A stretch of DNA of 64,000 nt from Natronococcus sp. AD-5 (GCF_030734285.1 NZ_CP132294.1:1116001-1180000); one strand, 5' to 3'; shown: positions 26,249 through 35,789, counted from the first letter of the stretch. Translations and numbers: made by a program. The notes: generated by a model not told the origin, from the letters alone.

Positions 26249-27688
26249 GTGACGTCGACAGATACGGGGATCGACGGTCCGGTCGAACTCCGGTACGAGG
26301 ACGGAACCGTCCGCCTCGACGGGCTCGAGTCCGCGCTCGCGTCGACGATCCGAGAGCGGGCGCCCGAACTCGAGGCCGATCCGCGAACGGACGGCCGGCG
26401 AGTACCCGCGTTTCGCTACGCGGCCTGCCGTGCGGCGCTCTCTCGGCACGGCGCCGCCTTCGAGGACCGCGTGCTCGACGCGGATTCACTCCGCGATCTT
26501 CGATCCGCCTACGAACTCCGCGAGTATCAGCGCGAGGCGCTGTCGGCGTGGCTCGAGACCGATCGCCGGAGCAGCCTCGACCGCGACGCGACGCCGCCGC
26601 TCGAGCGCGCTCCCGCGGGCGTCCTCGAACTCCCCACGGGTAGCGGAAAGACGGTCATCGCGCTGAAGGCGATCGAACGCCTCGCCGTCCCGACGCTCGT
26701 GGTCGTCCCGACGATCGACCTGCTCGAGCAGTGGCAGCGGGAACTCGAGCGCGAGTTCGGACGAGAGATCGGCCGCTTCGGCGGCGGCGAGCAGCGACTC
26801 GAGCCGATCACGGTGTCGACCTACGACTCGGCCTACCTGAAGGCCGACTCCGTCGGCGATCGGTTCGGCCTGGTCGTCTTCGACGAGGTCCACCACCTCG
26901 GCGGGGAGGGCTACCGCGAGATCGCCCGCCTGCTCGCCGCCCCCGCCCGGATGGGACTCACCGCGACGTTCGAGCGACCGGACGGTGCCCACGAGGTCGT
27001 CGAGGAGATCGTCGGCCCGCTTTGCTACCGCGTCGCACCCGACGAACTGGCGGGCGACCACCTGGCCCCCTACGACGTGAAGCGCCTCGAGGTGTCGCTC
27101 GCGCCCGACGAACGCGAGGAGTACGACCGAAATCAGGAGGTATTCGCGGACTACCTCGCGAAGTCGAACATTCAGTTCGACAGCGGTTCGGACTACCAGG
27201 AACTCGTCAAGCGCTCGGGTTCGGATCCCGAGGCCCGCGAGGCGCTGCTCGCGCGCCAGCGCGCCCGCGAGATCGTCTACGGCAGCCGGGCCAAGGTCGA
27301 CGCGCTCGAGGGAATCCTCGACGACCACCGCGACGAGCGGATCATCGTCTTCACGGCGTACAACGACCTCGCGTACGACGTCAGCGAGCGGTTTCTCGTG
27401 CCGACGATCACCCACCAGACGGGAGCCGCGGAGCGACGGGAGATCCTGGAGCGCTTCCGTGAGGGGACGTACACTCGAATCGGAACGTCGAACGTCCTCG
27501 ACGAGGGGGTCGACGTCCCCGACGCGAACGTCGCGGTCGTCCTCTCGGGCAGCGGCAGCGAGCGGGAGTTCACCCAGCGACTCGGACGCATCCTGCGGCC
27601 AAAAGACGACGGTGGTCGCGCGCTGCTATACGAGATCGTCGCCGCGGACACCAGCGAGGAACGGACGGCGAACCGCAGACGGGACTGA
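26249..27688 (+). CDS. XPB/Rad25-type DNA helicase (479 aa)
   Basis: GTG start at 26249 (MTSTDTGIDGPVELRYEDG). The damage-recognition N-domain precedes two RecA-like domains: Q-motif YELREYQREALSAWL, Walker A PTGSGKT, motif II FDEVHHLGG, motif III GLTATFERPD, the thumb-like insert (EYDRNQEVFADYLAKSN), motif IV-V ITHQTGAAERREIL / TSNVLDEGVDVPDA and motif VI FTQRLGRILRPK. It opens DNA in repair and possibly transcription. In archaea it usually pairs with the Bax1 nuclease, encoded here 3.9 kb downstream at 31575. Confidence 0.93.
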   Translation: MTSTDTGIDGPVELRYEDGTVRLDGLESALASTIRERAPELEADPRTDGRRVPAFRYAACRAALSRHGAAFEDRVLDADSLRDLRSAYELREYQREALSAWLETDRRSSLDRDATPPLERAPAGVLELPTGSGKTVIALKAIERLAVPTLVVVPTIDLLEQWQRELEREFGREIGRFGGGEQRLEPITVSTYDSAYLKADSVGDRFGLVVFDEVHHLGGEGYREIARLLAAPARMGLTATFERPDGAHEVVEEIVGPLCYRVAPDELAGDHLAPYDVKRLEVSLAPDEREEYDRNQEVFADYLAKSNIQFDSGSDYQELVKRSGSDPEAREALLARQRAREIVYGSRAKVDALEGILDDHRDERIIVFTAYNDLAYDVSERFLVPTITHQTGAAERREILERFREGTYTRIGTSNVLDEGVDVPDANVAVVLSGSGSEREFTQRLGRILRPKDDGGRALLYEIVAADTSEERTANRRRD

Positions 27689-27895
27689 CCGCAGGCAGGC
27701 GATCTCGACGTCGTGCACACCCCCGCCATCGTATCCAGCCCACGGTAGAAACGTCCGAGTCGACTCGGGTCGGATGTGGTGGTTCTCGTCCGGCTGCCGG
27801 CGCTGCTCGTCGTCCTTCTCATCGGAACCGAACGCTGAACGGAAGGCGCGTACTCCGTACAAACTGAACGAGGTATCGGTGTCCAGGATGGTCGT

Positions 27896-28435
27896 TCAGT
27901 CGATGAACAGATCTGTGCCGGGGATTTCGTCCGCCCCGGCGGGGAGTTCATCGAACCAGCCAGCATTCTCGACGGGGTCGCCCTCGGGGGTAGCTGCCGC
28001 TAGATCGTAGCTGCCGGAGACTGGCGAGGCGCTGAAGATGACGAACCCGCGGGACGCCGTTTTTTCCCCGTCCGCCGTCCGGACGTGGATGTCCCAGATA
28101 CCTTCGATCGCGTCGAGTTCGACGGTGAATCCGATGGTTTCCCGAATGTGTTCCGTGATCGCTGTGGCGAAGTCCTTCCCGGGTTCGACCGTTTCCACAG
28201 GGATTTTCCACGAGCAGGTGTCGGTGAGTCGCCGGAACAGCAGATTGCCGTCGCGGTTCGTGATACCCGCTCCGGCGAGATCAGCGAGGTCTGCCACCTG
28301 TTCGACGATCTCCTCACCGACGACGTCCGTCTGTTCGTGAAACGGGATGTCGTCGCGGTTGCGCAGCGATTCGTAGTCGATAACCGGCTCGACGGTAGTC
28401 GGCGGAGATCCGTCCTCGGAGTGGTGGCTTGTCAC
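27896..28435 (-). CDS. NUDIX-like protein with degenerate NUDIX box (179 aa)
   Basis: Starts MTSHHSEDGSPPTTVEPVI at 28435. The fold of NUDIX proteins is seen as GAGITNRDGNLLFRRLTD, then CSWKIPVETVEPG, a helix (FATAITEHIRETIGF), EGIWDIHVRTADGEKTA and the closing NAGWFDELPAGADEIPG. The catalytic G-x5-E-x7-R-E-U-x-E-E-x-G-U box is eroded: only RE-TIGF survives and the metal-binding Glu pair is absent. It is therefore probably not a classical diphosphatase. It lies opposite in strand to its neighbours. Confidence 0.7.
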   Translation of the reverse strand: MTSHHSEDGSPPTTVEPVIDYESLRNRDDIPFHEQTDVVGEEIVEQVADLADLAGAGITNRDGNLLFRRLTDTCSWKIPVETVEPGKDFATAITEHIRETIGFTVELDAIEGIWDIHVRTADGEKTASRGFVIFSASPVSGSYDLAAATPEGDPVENAGWFDELPAGADEIPGTDLFID

Positions 28436-28893
28436 CAGTCAGTTGCCTGAAATCGGTTTGGACGCTGGTCGTCGTCGCGCTGTGCCCCATCGATGGGTAC
28501 TGCGTGTGAATCGCGAACTCTTGTGCCGAACAACGGCGGTACGAGCGCCGTAACCATTTATGTCTAGTATTTATAAAAAACTACTTGTCTATATTCATTA
28601 GTACCATTTCGGATATTCGGTATGGTATCCGGCGAACGTGCGGATAACGCACCACTCGTACCCGCAGGCGCAGATCAGCAACACCGCGAGAGCGGACGGA
28701 CTCCTCGATGTCGGACGAACGGCTCTTATGAAGTCCTCGCGAAGGAACGGCCGAAGGGGGCGCCGGAGCAGTGACGGTAACCCGGCCACGAAACGGACCG
28801 ACGAGTCGATCGGCCGTAGCTCCAAGACGACGCCCGTCGAACGGGTCGTATGGTTGCCACGCCGACGACCGCGAGCGCTCGAGGTGACTGCCG
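28436..28893. other. Intergenic region with an A/T-rich core
   Basis: 458 bp between the NUDIX-like and ZIP-like genes. The core 28556-28620 is strikingly A/T-rich (TTTATAAAAAACTA), so promoters are likely there. Frames on both strands are Arg-rich and lack family motifs; a 50-codon frame from 28622 (MVSGERADNAPLVPAG) could be a peptide, but I have no support for it. This belongs to the segment that separates the XPB and Bax1 genes. Confidence 0.4.
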
Positions 28894-29658
28894 ATGAGTC
28901 CGGCGGCGGGCGGCGCGGACGGACTCGTCGCGGCGCTGATTCCGCTGTTCGCGATCGGGCTCGCAGCAGTTCACCTGTTCGCCGGGCGTCTTCGCGTTCT
29001 CGACGTGATTCCGCGCAGTCGGTGGCTGTCGTTCGCGGGTGGGGTTTCGGTCGCGTACGTGTTCGTTCACCTCCTCCCCGAGATCGGGCTCGCCGGGGAG
29101 GCGATCGACGAGAGCGACACGCCCCTGGCCGCGGTCGAGAATCACGTCTACATCGTCGCCCTCCTCGGGTTCGTCGCCTTCTACGGGCTCGAGCGGTTCG
29201 CGAGAGAAGCACGTTCCGAGGACGGATCGGCCGACGTCGAACACAGACCGGTGACGGACGAGGTCTTCTGGCTCCACACCGTTTCGTTCGGGGCGTACAA
29301 CGCTCTCGTGGGGTACCTCCTCGTCCACCAGGAGGATCCCGGCGTCACGAGCGTAACCTTCTTTTTCGTCGCGATGGCGTTGCACTTCCTGGTGAACGAC
29401 TTCGGCCTTCGCGAGCACCACGGGCGGGCGTATCACCGGTACGGCCGGTGGCTGCTCGCGGGCGCGGTGTTCCTCGGTCTCGCTATCGGCTACGCCGCGG
29501 CCGTAACCGAACTGTTTCTCGGCGTGCTGTTCGCGTTCCTGTCCGGCGGCGTCGTGCTCAACGTGATCAAAGAGGAACTCCCCGCCGAGCGTCAGAGCCG
29601 GTTCTGGGCGTTCGCCGCCGGGGCGGCGGGATACACGCTCCTGTTACTCGGGGGGTAG
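28894..29658 (+). CDS. Polytopic membrane protein, ZIP-transporter-like (254 aa)
   Basis: Starts MSPAAGGADGLVAALIPLF at 28894. About eight hydrophobic helices: LVAALIPLFAIGLAAVHLF, WLSFAGGVSVAYVFVHLLP, VYIVALLGFVAFYGLERF, a long loop with acidic residues, LHTVSFGAYNALVGYLLVH, VTFFFVAMALHFLVNDF, WLLAGAVFLGLAIGYAA, LFLGVLFAFLSGGVVLNVI and a final one. The KEELP after the seventh helix and histidines in HLLPE, ALHFL and REHHG recall ZIP metal transporters, but the classic HxxxE pairs are not convincing. Function tentative. Confidence 0.55.
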   Translation: MSPAAGGADGLVAALIPLFAIGLAAVHLFAGRLRVLDVIPRSRWLSFAGGVSVAYVFVHLLPEIGLAGEAIDESDTPLAAVENHVYIVALLGFVAFYGLERFAREARSEDGSADVEHRPVTDEVFWLHTVSFGAYNALVGYLLVHQEDPGVTSVTFFFVAMALHFLVNDFGLREHHGRAYHRYGRWLLAGAVFLGLAIGYAAAVTELFLGVLFAFLSGGVVLNVIKEELPAERQSRFWAFAAGAAGYTLLLLGG

Positions 29659-29851
29659 CTCGCCGGTCGCGTCCTCGAGTCGTCCGACGCTCCCGGTGGC
29701 CGTGACGGTCGTGGGTGAGGCCACGACCGTTCGGAGGCTCTGCCGTTTCGCATCCCGCGGAAATCACGAAGTCGAGCTGAAACGGCTAATCGTACAGAAA
29801 TAATGCTATCTATCTGAACATACGTGGGCGGGGTTGCGGATAAGTCGACAA

Positions 29852-29858
29852 CTATATC
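29852..29858 (+). promoter_or_regulatory. TATA box for the symporter operon
   Basis: CTATATC lies 26-32 nt before the ATG at 29884, matching a haloarchaeal TATA box for a leaderless mRNA. It supports starting the small protein at 29884 and not at an upstream in-frame codon at 29824, which would lie before the promoter. Confidence 0.55.
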
Positions 29859-29883
29859 AAATATCGTTATGCCACTACTACCC

Positions 29884-30018
29884 ATGATGTTGGAACTCTC
29901 AACGGGGAGCACCGTCGCGATCCTCGCGATGATCGTCCTCCCGGTCGTGACGCTCGCACTGTACTGGCTCGATCGTTCGCAGAACGACGGCTACGTTTCG
30001 GTACTCGGGAGGCGGTAA
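29884..30018 (+). CDS. Tiny one-helix partner of a sodium symporter (44 aa)
   Basis: Starts MMLELSTGSTVAILAMIV at 29884 (or the next ATG at 29887), with one strong transmembrane helix and a short charged tail (DRSQNDGYVSVLGRR). Its stop codon is separated by one base from the GTG of the sodium symporter, so the two are translationally coupled. Bacterial and archaeal SSS transporters often have such small accessory subunits. The sequence itself carries no other motif; the role is inferred from this arrangement. Confidence 0.7.
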   Translation: MMLELSTGSTVAILAMIVLPVVTLALYWLDRSQNDGYVSVLGRR

Positions 30019-30019
30019 C

Positions 30020-31495
30020 GTGGCGTCGACGCTCCAACTCACGTTCGGCGCGTATCTGCTCGCTCTGCTCGTCATCGGCGCGTACTTCTTCGTCAAAACG
30101 GAGACGAACCGCCTCTCGGATTACCTGCTCGCGGGTCGAGACGTCGGAACGTGGCCGGTCGCCATCTCGGAGGTGTCGTCGGTCGCCAGCGGGTGGACGT
30201 TCTTCGCCTGGGTGGGCATCGGGTTCACGGTCGGGATCAACGGGCTGTGGTTCTCGATTACGATGGTTCTCCTCGTCATCTTCATGTACCGGTACGTCGG
30301 CTCGCGGTTCCGCCGACAGTCCGAGGATCTCGGGAGCATTACCGTCGCGGACCACCTCTCGCTGGCGGTCGCGGACGAGCGGCTCAGCACGCACATCCGG
30401 GTCGTCGCGACGCTCTCGATCATCGTGTTCATGGGCGCGTACATCGGCGCGCAGGTCATCGCGGTCGGCGAAGCGATGGACACCGGGATCGGGATCGATT
30501 ACGGGATCGCGATCGCCGTCGGCGGCGTGGTCGTCGGCCTGTACACGATGCTCGGAGGGTTCAACGCCTCGATCTGGACCGACGTCTTTCAGGGCGTACT
30601 CATCTTCGTCGCGGCGGTGACGCTACCGGTGTTGATGATCGCGGAAGTCGGCGGCTGGTCGGCGTTCGTCGCCGAGGCGTCAGCGGTCGAGGACGCGGCG
30701 CTGCTCGACGTCACCGGTGGACTCGCCGGACAGGCGCTGCTCGTCGGGACGCTCGCGTGGGTGACGTTCGCGTTCGGGACCATCGGCCAGCCCCACTCGC
30801 TGATGCGCCTCCAGGCGATCCGGTCCGAGCGACTGCTCAGCCCCGCGGCGGCCATCGCCGTCACCTTCCAGTCGCTCCGACTCACGGTTCCGCTGCTCAT
30901 CGGCGCGGCCGGGCGCGTGCTCTACGGGTCGGTCGACAACCCGGAGAACGTCGCGATGATGGCGATCGTCGACTTCTTCCCCGCGGTCGTCGCCGGCGCC
31001 CTGCTGGCGGCGATCGTTTCGGCGATCCTCTCAACGTCGGACTCGATGCTGCTGGTCGCCTCGTCGGACTTCACGCGGTTCTACGAGGAGCAGATCGATC
31101 CGAACGCGAGCCAGACGACGCTCATCCTGCTCGGTCGGGTCGCCGTCGGCGTCCTGGCGGTCGGCGGAATCGTCCTCGCGTTCGTCCGACCCGGAACCAT
31201 CTTCGAAATCATCGAGTTCGCCTACGTCGGCCTCGGCGCGACGTTCGGGCTGCCGCTGCTGTTCATGCTGTTCTGGGAGCGGACGACCGGCGAAGCGATC
31301 CTGGCCGGCATCATCACCGGACTCGTGTCGTCGATCGCGAACCTGTACCTCGTCGGAGGCTACTTCCCGATCCTCGTCTGGCCGGTCTGTATCGCGGTGA
31401 TCGTCGGCGTCACGCTCGCGACCTCGAGCACCGGAGCCGACGTCGCGGGCGTTCCCGAACCCGCCTCGAGCGGCCGACAGCCCGCGGACGACTGA
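30020..31495 (+). CDS. Sodium/solute symporter (SSS family, PutP-like), 491 aa
   Basis: GTG start at 30020 (MASTLQLTFGAYLLALLVIG), one base after the stop of the small partner. Thirteen or so helices; LSDYLLAGRDVGTWPVAIS and VASGWTFFAWVGIGFTVG form the first broken helix with the Na2 site, and GQPHSLMRLQAIRS and AIVSAILSTSDSMLLVASSD (Ser/Thr in helix 8, Na2 ligand) are the SSS signature. It drives uptake of proline, a carboxylate or a similar solute with sodium. The closest motifs are of the PutP type, but the substrate is not certain. Confidence 0.93.
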   Translation: MASTLQLTFGAYLLALLVIGAYFFVKTETNRLSDYLLAGRDVGTWPVAISEVSSVASGWTFFAWVGIGFTVGINGLWFSITMVLLVIFMYRYVGSRFRRQSEDLGSITVADHLSLAVADERLSTHIRVVATLSIIVFMGAYIGAQVIAVGEAMDTGIGIDYGIAIAVGGVVVGLYTMLGGFNASIWTDVFQGVLIFVAAVTLPVLMIAEVGGWSAFVAEASAVEDAALLDVTGGLAGQALLVGTLAWVTFAFGTIGQPHSLMRLQAIRSERLLSPAAAIAVTFQSLRLTVPLLIGAAGRVLYGSVDNPENVAMMAIVDFFPAVVAGALLAAIVSAILSTSDSMLLVASSDFTRFYEEQIDPNASQTTLILLGRVAVGVLAVGGIVLAFVRPGTIFEIIEFAYVGLGATFGLPLLFMLFWERTTGEAILAGIITGLVSSIANLYLVGGYFPILVWPVCIAVIVGVTLATSSTGADVAGVPEPASSGRQPADD

Positions 31496-31574
31496 CGCCG
31501 TCGACGCCCGATTTCGGGACGGCGTCTCGCGATGCCGGATCACTTTTGCGTTCGCCGCGCGGACGGAGACGTAG

Positions 31575-33101
31575 ATGCTGACGAAGGACCTGCTTCGCGT
31601 CTCGCGGGCCGGCGGCGGCTACCGCCCGCAGTTCGCGACGCGCGAGCACCGTCCGCTCGCCGCCCGCGTCATCGGCACGTACCAGGGCCACGTCGGGAAG
31701 CCGCGCGAAAACCTCGAGCGCGCGCTCGCCGACCTCGAGCGCGACGCCGAACACTTCAAACTCGTGCGCGGGTTCTCGGCCCTGCTCGAGCGCGACGCGA
31801 CGTTCGAGACCGACGCGGCGATCGAGCCCGAACGCGCCCGAAAGGCCGCGTTCGAGGCGGCCGAGGCCGTCGGCGTCGTCTCCGAGGACGAGCGGGCGAT
31901 GGCACTCGTTCGCGCCGCCGAGGGGATCGAGCCATCGGCCGACGACCTCGAGCGGGCGCTGTACGCCGACTTAGAGGAGCGGCAGGTGCTCACCGCGATC
32001 GAGCCGCGGTGGGATCCCGACGGGCTGGTCGCCCAGTACAACCTCTCGCTGGCGCAGACGGCGCTGTTCGACGCGACGGAGGTGCGGGTCCGCTCGAGCG
32101 ATCCGAAGGCGCTGGTGTCGGCGATCAAGCGGCTGCGGTTGATGTACGAGATCCGGAAAACCGGCGACGTTTCCGGAGGTGCCCCGGACGAACGGGAGGT
32201 CGTCGTCACCGGCCCCACTCACCTCTTTCGGGCGACCCGTCGGTACGGAACGCGCTTCGCTCGACTGCTGCGGACGATCGCGACGGCCGACGAGTGGCGC
32301 CTCGAGGCGACGATCGACGACCGGGGAACCGAACGAACGCTCGAACTCTCCGACGCCGGCCCCGTCCGGGTTCCGAACGCCGAGCCCGTCGCCGACGTCT
32401 CCTTCGATAGCGGCGTCGAGGCCGACTTCGCCGCCCGGTTCTCGAACCTCGACCTCGACTGGGAACTCGCGCGCGAGCCGGCCCCGCTCGCGACGGGAAC
32501 GCGGGTGATGATTCCCGACTTCGCCTTCGAGTACGAGCACGGCGAGTTCCGCGTGTTCTTCGAGATTATGGGCTTTTGGACGCCCGAGTACGTCGAGAAG
32601 AAGCTCGGACAGCTCGAGGGACTCGAGGACGTCGAACTGATCGTCGCCGTCGACGAGTCCCTCGGCGTCGGCGAGGAGATCGCGGCGCGGGACTTCCGGG
32701 CGATCCCCTACACGGGGACGGTCCGGCTGAAGGACGTCGCGGACGTGCTCCGGGAGTACGAACGCCAGCTCGTCGCCGAGAGCGCCGCCTCGCTCCCGGA
32801 CGAACTGCGGCCGGACGAGGACGTCGTCTCGCTCGAGCGCCTGGCCGCCCGCCGCGGCGTGAGCGAGGACGCGCTGGCGGACGTCTCCTTTCCCGAGCAC
32901 GACCTCGTCGGGCGGACGCTGGTGCGGCCGTCGGTGCTCGACTCGCTCGGGGAGGAACTCGAGGCGGGAACGTCGCTTTCGGCGGCTGAAGCGACGCTCG
33001 AGGAGTACGGAATCAGCGATTCGAGCGCTCTACTCTCCGAACTCGGCTACCGCGTCGAGTGGGAGGGGCTCGCCGGCGGAACGGTGGTCGAACGGGAGTG
33101 A
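31575..33101 (+). CDS. Bax1 (DUF790) nuclease, partner of XPB (508 aa)
   Basis: Starts MLTKDLLRVSRAGGGYRPQ at 31575. The N-terminal two thirds are helical, with VIGTYQGHVGKPRENLERAL and QYNLSLAQTALFDATEVRVR, the parts that bind XPB in archaea. The PD-(D/E)xK nuclease core is visible as RVMIPDFAFEYEHGEFRVFF followed by EIMGFWTPEYVEKKL and VELIVAVDES. The family forms a bubble-cutting complex with XPB. Usually the two genes are adjacent; here three unrelated genes stand between them. Confidence 0.88.
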   Translation: MLTKDLLRVSRAGGGYRPQFATREHRPLAARVIGTYQGHVGKPRENLERALADLERDAEHFKLVRGFSALLERDATFETDAAIEPERARKAAFEAAEAVGVVSEDERAMALVRAAEGIEPSADDLERALYADLEERQVLTAIEPRWDPDGLVAQYNLSLAQTALFDATEVRVRSSDPKALVSAIKRLRLMYEIRKTGDVSGGAPDEREVVVTGPTHLFRATRRYGTRFARLLRTIATADEWRLEATIDDRGTERTLELSDAGPVRVPNAEPVADVSFDSGVEADFAARFSNLDLDWELAREPAPLATGTRVMIPDFAFEYEHGEFRVFFEIMGFWTPEYVEKKLGQLEGLEDVELIVAVDESLGVGEEIAARDFRAIPYTGTVRLKDVADVLREYERQLVAESAASLPDELRPDEDVVSLERLAARRGVSEDALADVSFPEHDLVGRTLVRPSVLDSLGEELEAGTSLSAAEATLEEYGISDSSALLSELGYRVEWEGLAGGTVVERE

Positions 33102-33131
33102 GAGGTCGCGGTCTCGAATCGAGCGAGACCG

Positions 33132-34313
33132 TCAGGGCGTCATCACGGCCTTGATACACTCGTCTTCCTTGTTGTTGAACGTCTCGTACATCTCCGGGCC
33201 CTCGTCCAGCGACACCTGGTGGCTGATGACGAACGACGGGTCGATCTCGTCGTCCTCGATCTTCTCGAGCAGCGGATCGAGGTAGCGCTGGACGTGCGTC
33301 TGTCCCGTCTTCACCGTCAGTCCCTTGTTCATCACGGGCCCGAACGGGAGGTTGTCCGAGCGCCCGAGGTAGACGCCGGGAACCGAGAGCGTGCCGCCCT
33401 TCCGGCAGCACTTGATCGCCTGACGGAGCACGTGCGGCCGGTCCTCCTGGAGGTGCATCCCCTGTTTCACCTGATCGGCGACGCCGACGAGGCCCGTGCC
33501 GTGGGCCTCCGTTCCGACCGCGTCGATGCACCGATCCGGCCCGCGATCCCCGGTCATCTCCATGAGCCGGTCGTAGACGTCCTCCTCCTCGAAGTCGATC
33601 GTCTCCGCGTCGCCGTGATCCCTCGCCATCTCGAGGCGCTCCGGGATCCGGTCGATGGCGATCACCCGCTCGGCGCCGAGCATCCGCGCGCTCTGGATGG
33701 CGAACTGCCCGACCGGTCCGCAGCCCCAGACCGCGACCGTGTCGTTCTCCTCGATATCAGCGTTCTCGGCGGCCATGTATCCCGTCGGGAAGATGTCGGA
33801 GAGAAAGAGCACCTGCTCGTCCGGCAGGTCGGCGTCGACCGTGACGGGCCCGACGTCGGCGTACGGTATCCGCAGGTACTCCGCCTGTCCGCCGGCGTAG
33901 CCGCCCAGCATGTGCGAGAATCCGAACAGGCCGGCCGGCGAGTGGCCCATGATCTTTCGGGCGATTTCGGCGTTCGGGTTCGAGTTGTCACAGAGGGAGT
34001 GCTGGTCGCGCTCGCAGAACCAGCACGACCCGCAGCTGATCGTGAAGGGGACGACGACGCGATCGCCCTCTTCCAGCGTTTCGACCTCCTCGCCGACCTC
34101 GACCACCTCGCCCATCGGCTCGTGGCCCAACACGTCTCCCTCCCGCATCGACGGCATGTAACCGTTGTAGAGGTGGAGGTCGGAGCCGCAGATGGCGGTG
34201 GCCGTGACCTCGATTATCGCGTCGTTCGGATTGACGATCTCGGGCCTGGGAACCTCGCTGACGCGGACGTCCTGTTCGCCGTGCCAGGTGAGCGCTTGCA
34301 TCGTGCCGTCCAT
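33132..34313 (-). CDS. Zinc-dependent alcohol dehydrogenase, class III-like (393 aa)
   Basis: MDR family enzyme. Starts [18 protein letters not shown]. Catalytic zinc ligands: Cys in [11 protein letters not shown] and GHEPMGEV. The structural zinc site is [15 protein letters not shown]. The NAD-binding motif is [19 protein letters not shown], with an acidic residue in [11 protein letters not shown] that prefers NAD. The domain order and the long insert ([20 protein letters not shown]) resemble formaldehyde/glutathione-type dehydrogenases and the threonine-dehydrogenase-like group of haloarchaea. It is convergent with bax1. Confidence 0.9.
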   Translation of the reverse strand: MDGTMQALTWHGEQDVRVSEVPRPEIVNPNDAIIEVTATAICGSDLHLYNGYMPSMREGDVLGHEPMGEVVEVGEEVETLEEGDRVVVPFTISCGSCWFCERDQHSLCDNSNPNAEIARKIMGHSPAGLFGFSHMLGGYAGGQAEYLRIPYADVGPVTVDADLPDEQVLFLSDIFPTGYMAAENADIEENDTVAVWGCGPVGQFAIQSARMLGAERVIAIDRIPERLEMARDHGDAETIDFEEEDVYDRLMEMTGDRGPDRCIDAVGTEAHGTGLVGVADQVKQGMHLQEDRPHVLRQAIKCCRKGGTLSVPGVYLGRSDNLPFGPVMNKGLTVKTGQTHVQRYLDPLLEKIEDDEIDPSFVISHQVSLDEGPEMYETFNNKEDECIKAVMTP

Positions 34314-34411
34314 CGTGTATCCACGTTCGCAACCCTCGACCAGCGTTCAATTAAGTAGTGTCCCTGTTTGTGCAGCAGATCGGGCGAATCGCTCGAGCGG
34401 GAGTCACCGAA

Positions 34412-35728
34412 TCACGCTACTCGAATCCGCGCCAGCACGTCGTCCCGGTCGCGGGGGAACCGATCGCCGTCGGGCCCCGGCCCGCCGTCGCGATTCGAGG
34501 TGACCGCCAGCACGTCGCCGTTCGGCGCCTGCGTCACGTGGCGAATTCGCCCCAGTTCGTCGTCCAGCACCCGGTGGGCGGTCGCGGTGTAGGCGTCGTC
34601 GAGCCACGCGTCGTCGTACCGCCTGGACTCCCCGTCCAGCGGCGGCTGCTCGGCGCCGGGCGGCAGCAGGGTGACGACGTCGAGGTGCGCTCCCCGGAGC
34701 GTCGCGACCAGCAACCGGTGGCGCCAGGCGGAAATCGCGTCCCCCTCGTAGAAGACGCAGCCCCCGGGAGACCAGGTCAGATCCGGCCCCGTGTTCGCAA
34801 GCGGCGGCTCGAACGCGTCGCGGTCGTCGTAGCTCTCGTACTCCTCGTCGTCGGGGCCGCCGTGGGCGACCGGCCAGCCGAAGTTCGCGCCCGGGCGCAG
34901 CCGCTGAATCTCGTCCCGGCCGGCCGGCCCGTGATCGGTACAGACCGGCGTCCCGTCGGGCAGCCAGGCAAGCCCCTGCGGATTTCGGTGGCCGTAGGTG
35001 AACACCCGCGGGTCGGCGTCCTCGAGGTCGGGATTCGCGTCCGAGGGCTCGCCGTCCGGCCGCACCCGCAGAATCGTCCCGCCCAGTCGATCCGGCTCCT
35101 GAGCGGGATCCTCCTCGGAGGTTCCGTCCGTGATCCAGAGATCGTCCCGCGGACCGAACGCGATGCGCCCGCCGATCGTGTGGTGGCCCTCCATCCCCTC
35201 GACGAGCACCTCGAGCGTCTCGAGCGGATCGTCCGCGGTCGCGTCGAACCGGGCGACGCGGTTGTCCTCGCTTGAGCCGTAGTAGACGTAGACGACCGCC
35301 GGGTCGGGGTAGGACGGGTGGACGGCGACGCCCTGCGCGTGCTCGCCCGGCAGTTCCCACCGAGCGTCGTCCGCGACGTCCGCCGCGTCGAGAGGATCGT
35401 CTTCGGCCTCGAGAACTGACTCGGTTTCGAACCGCAGCAGGCGCCCCTCGCGTTCGGTGACGTAGAGTTCGCCCGTCGGGGAGAACGCGAGGTCCCAGGG
35501 GGCCGTCAGGCTGGTCACGAGGGGATCGGGTTCGACGGCGGGCTCGAGCGGCGAACCCGCGGGGAGTTTCCAGTCCGGATCCGCTTCGCCGCCGCTCGTC
35601 GGGACGTCGCCATCGTCATCCGGTTCCGTTTCCTCGGCGTCGAACACCGACGTGCACCCGCCGAATGCGACCGCGCCGACCGCGGCGAGGGCTGCTCTTC
35701 GCGAGGAGTTCTCGACGTGCGCTGACAC
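34412..35728 (-). CDS. PQQ-dependent sugar dehydrogenase (glucose/sorbosone type), Tat lipoprotein, 438 aa
   Basis: The start at 35728 gives a twin-arginine lipoprotein signal: SSRRAALAAVGAVAFGGC, then an acidic linker. The six-bladed propeller follows: APWDLAFSPTGELYVTERE, AQGVAVHPSYPDPAVVYVYY, then GGRIAFGPRDDLWITDGTS, TYGHRNPQGLAWLPDGTPV, DEIQRLRPGANFGWPV and TWSPGGCVFYEGD. These match the GSDH family. It is expected on the outer face of the membrane. PQQ synthesis genes are not seen nearby, so the cofactor is uncertain. Confidence 0.88.
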   Translation of the reverse strand: MSAHVENSSRRAALAAVGAVAFGGCTSVFDAEETEPDDDGDVPTSGGEADPDWKLPAGSPLEPAVEPDPLVTSLTAPWDLAFSPTGELYVTEREGRLLRFETESVLEAEDDPLDAADVADDARWELPGEHAQGVAVHPSYPDPAVVYVYYGSSEDNRVARFDATADDPLETLEVLVEGMEGHHTIGGRIAFGPRDDLWITDGTSEEDPAQEPDRLGGTILRVRPDGEPSDANPDLEDADPRVFTYGHRNPQGLAWLPDGTPVCTDHGPAGRDEIQRLRPGANFGWPVAHGGPDDEEYESYDDRDAFEPPLANTGPDLTWSPGGCVFYEGDAISAWRHRLLVATLRGAHLDVVTLLPPGAEQPPLDGESRRYDDAWLDDAYTATAHRVLDDELGRIRHVTQAPNGDVLAVTSNRDGGPGPDGDRFPRDRDDVLARIRVA

Positions 35729-35789
35729 GGGTGCTCGTTCACCGACCGTTCGGAAAAAGTAGTCGCCGATCGACGACCGAATTGGTCCG

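Noticed and set aside
28622-28774. 50-codon plus frame beginning MVSGERADNAPLVPAG
   Set aside because: No homology or ribosome signal; only an A/T-rich region upstream. Left as possible peptide.
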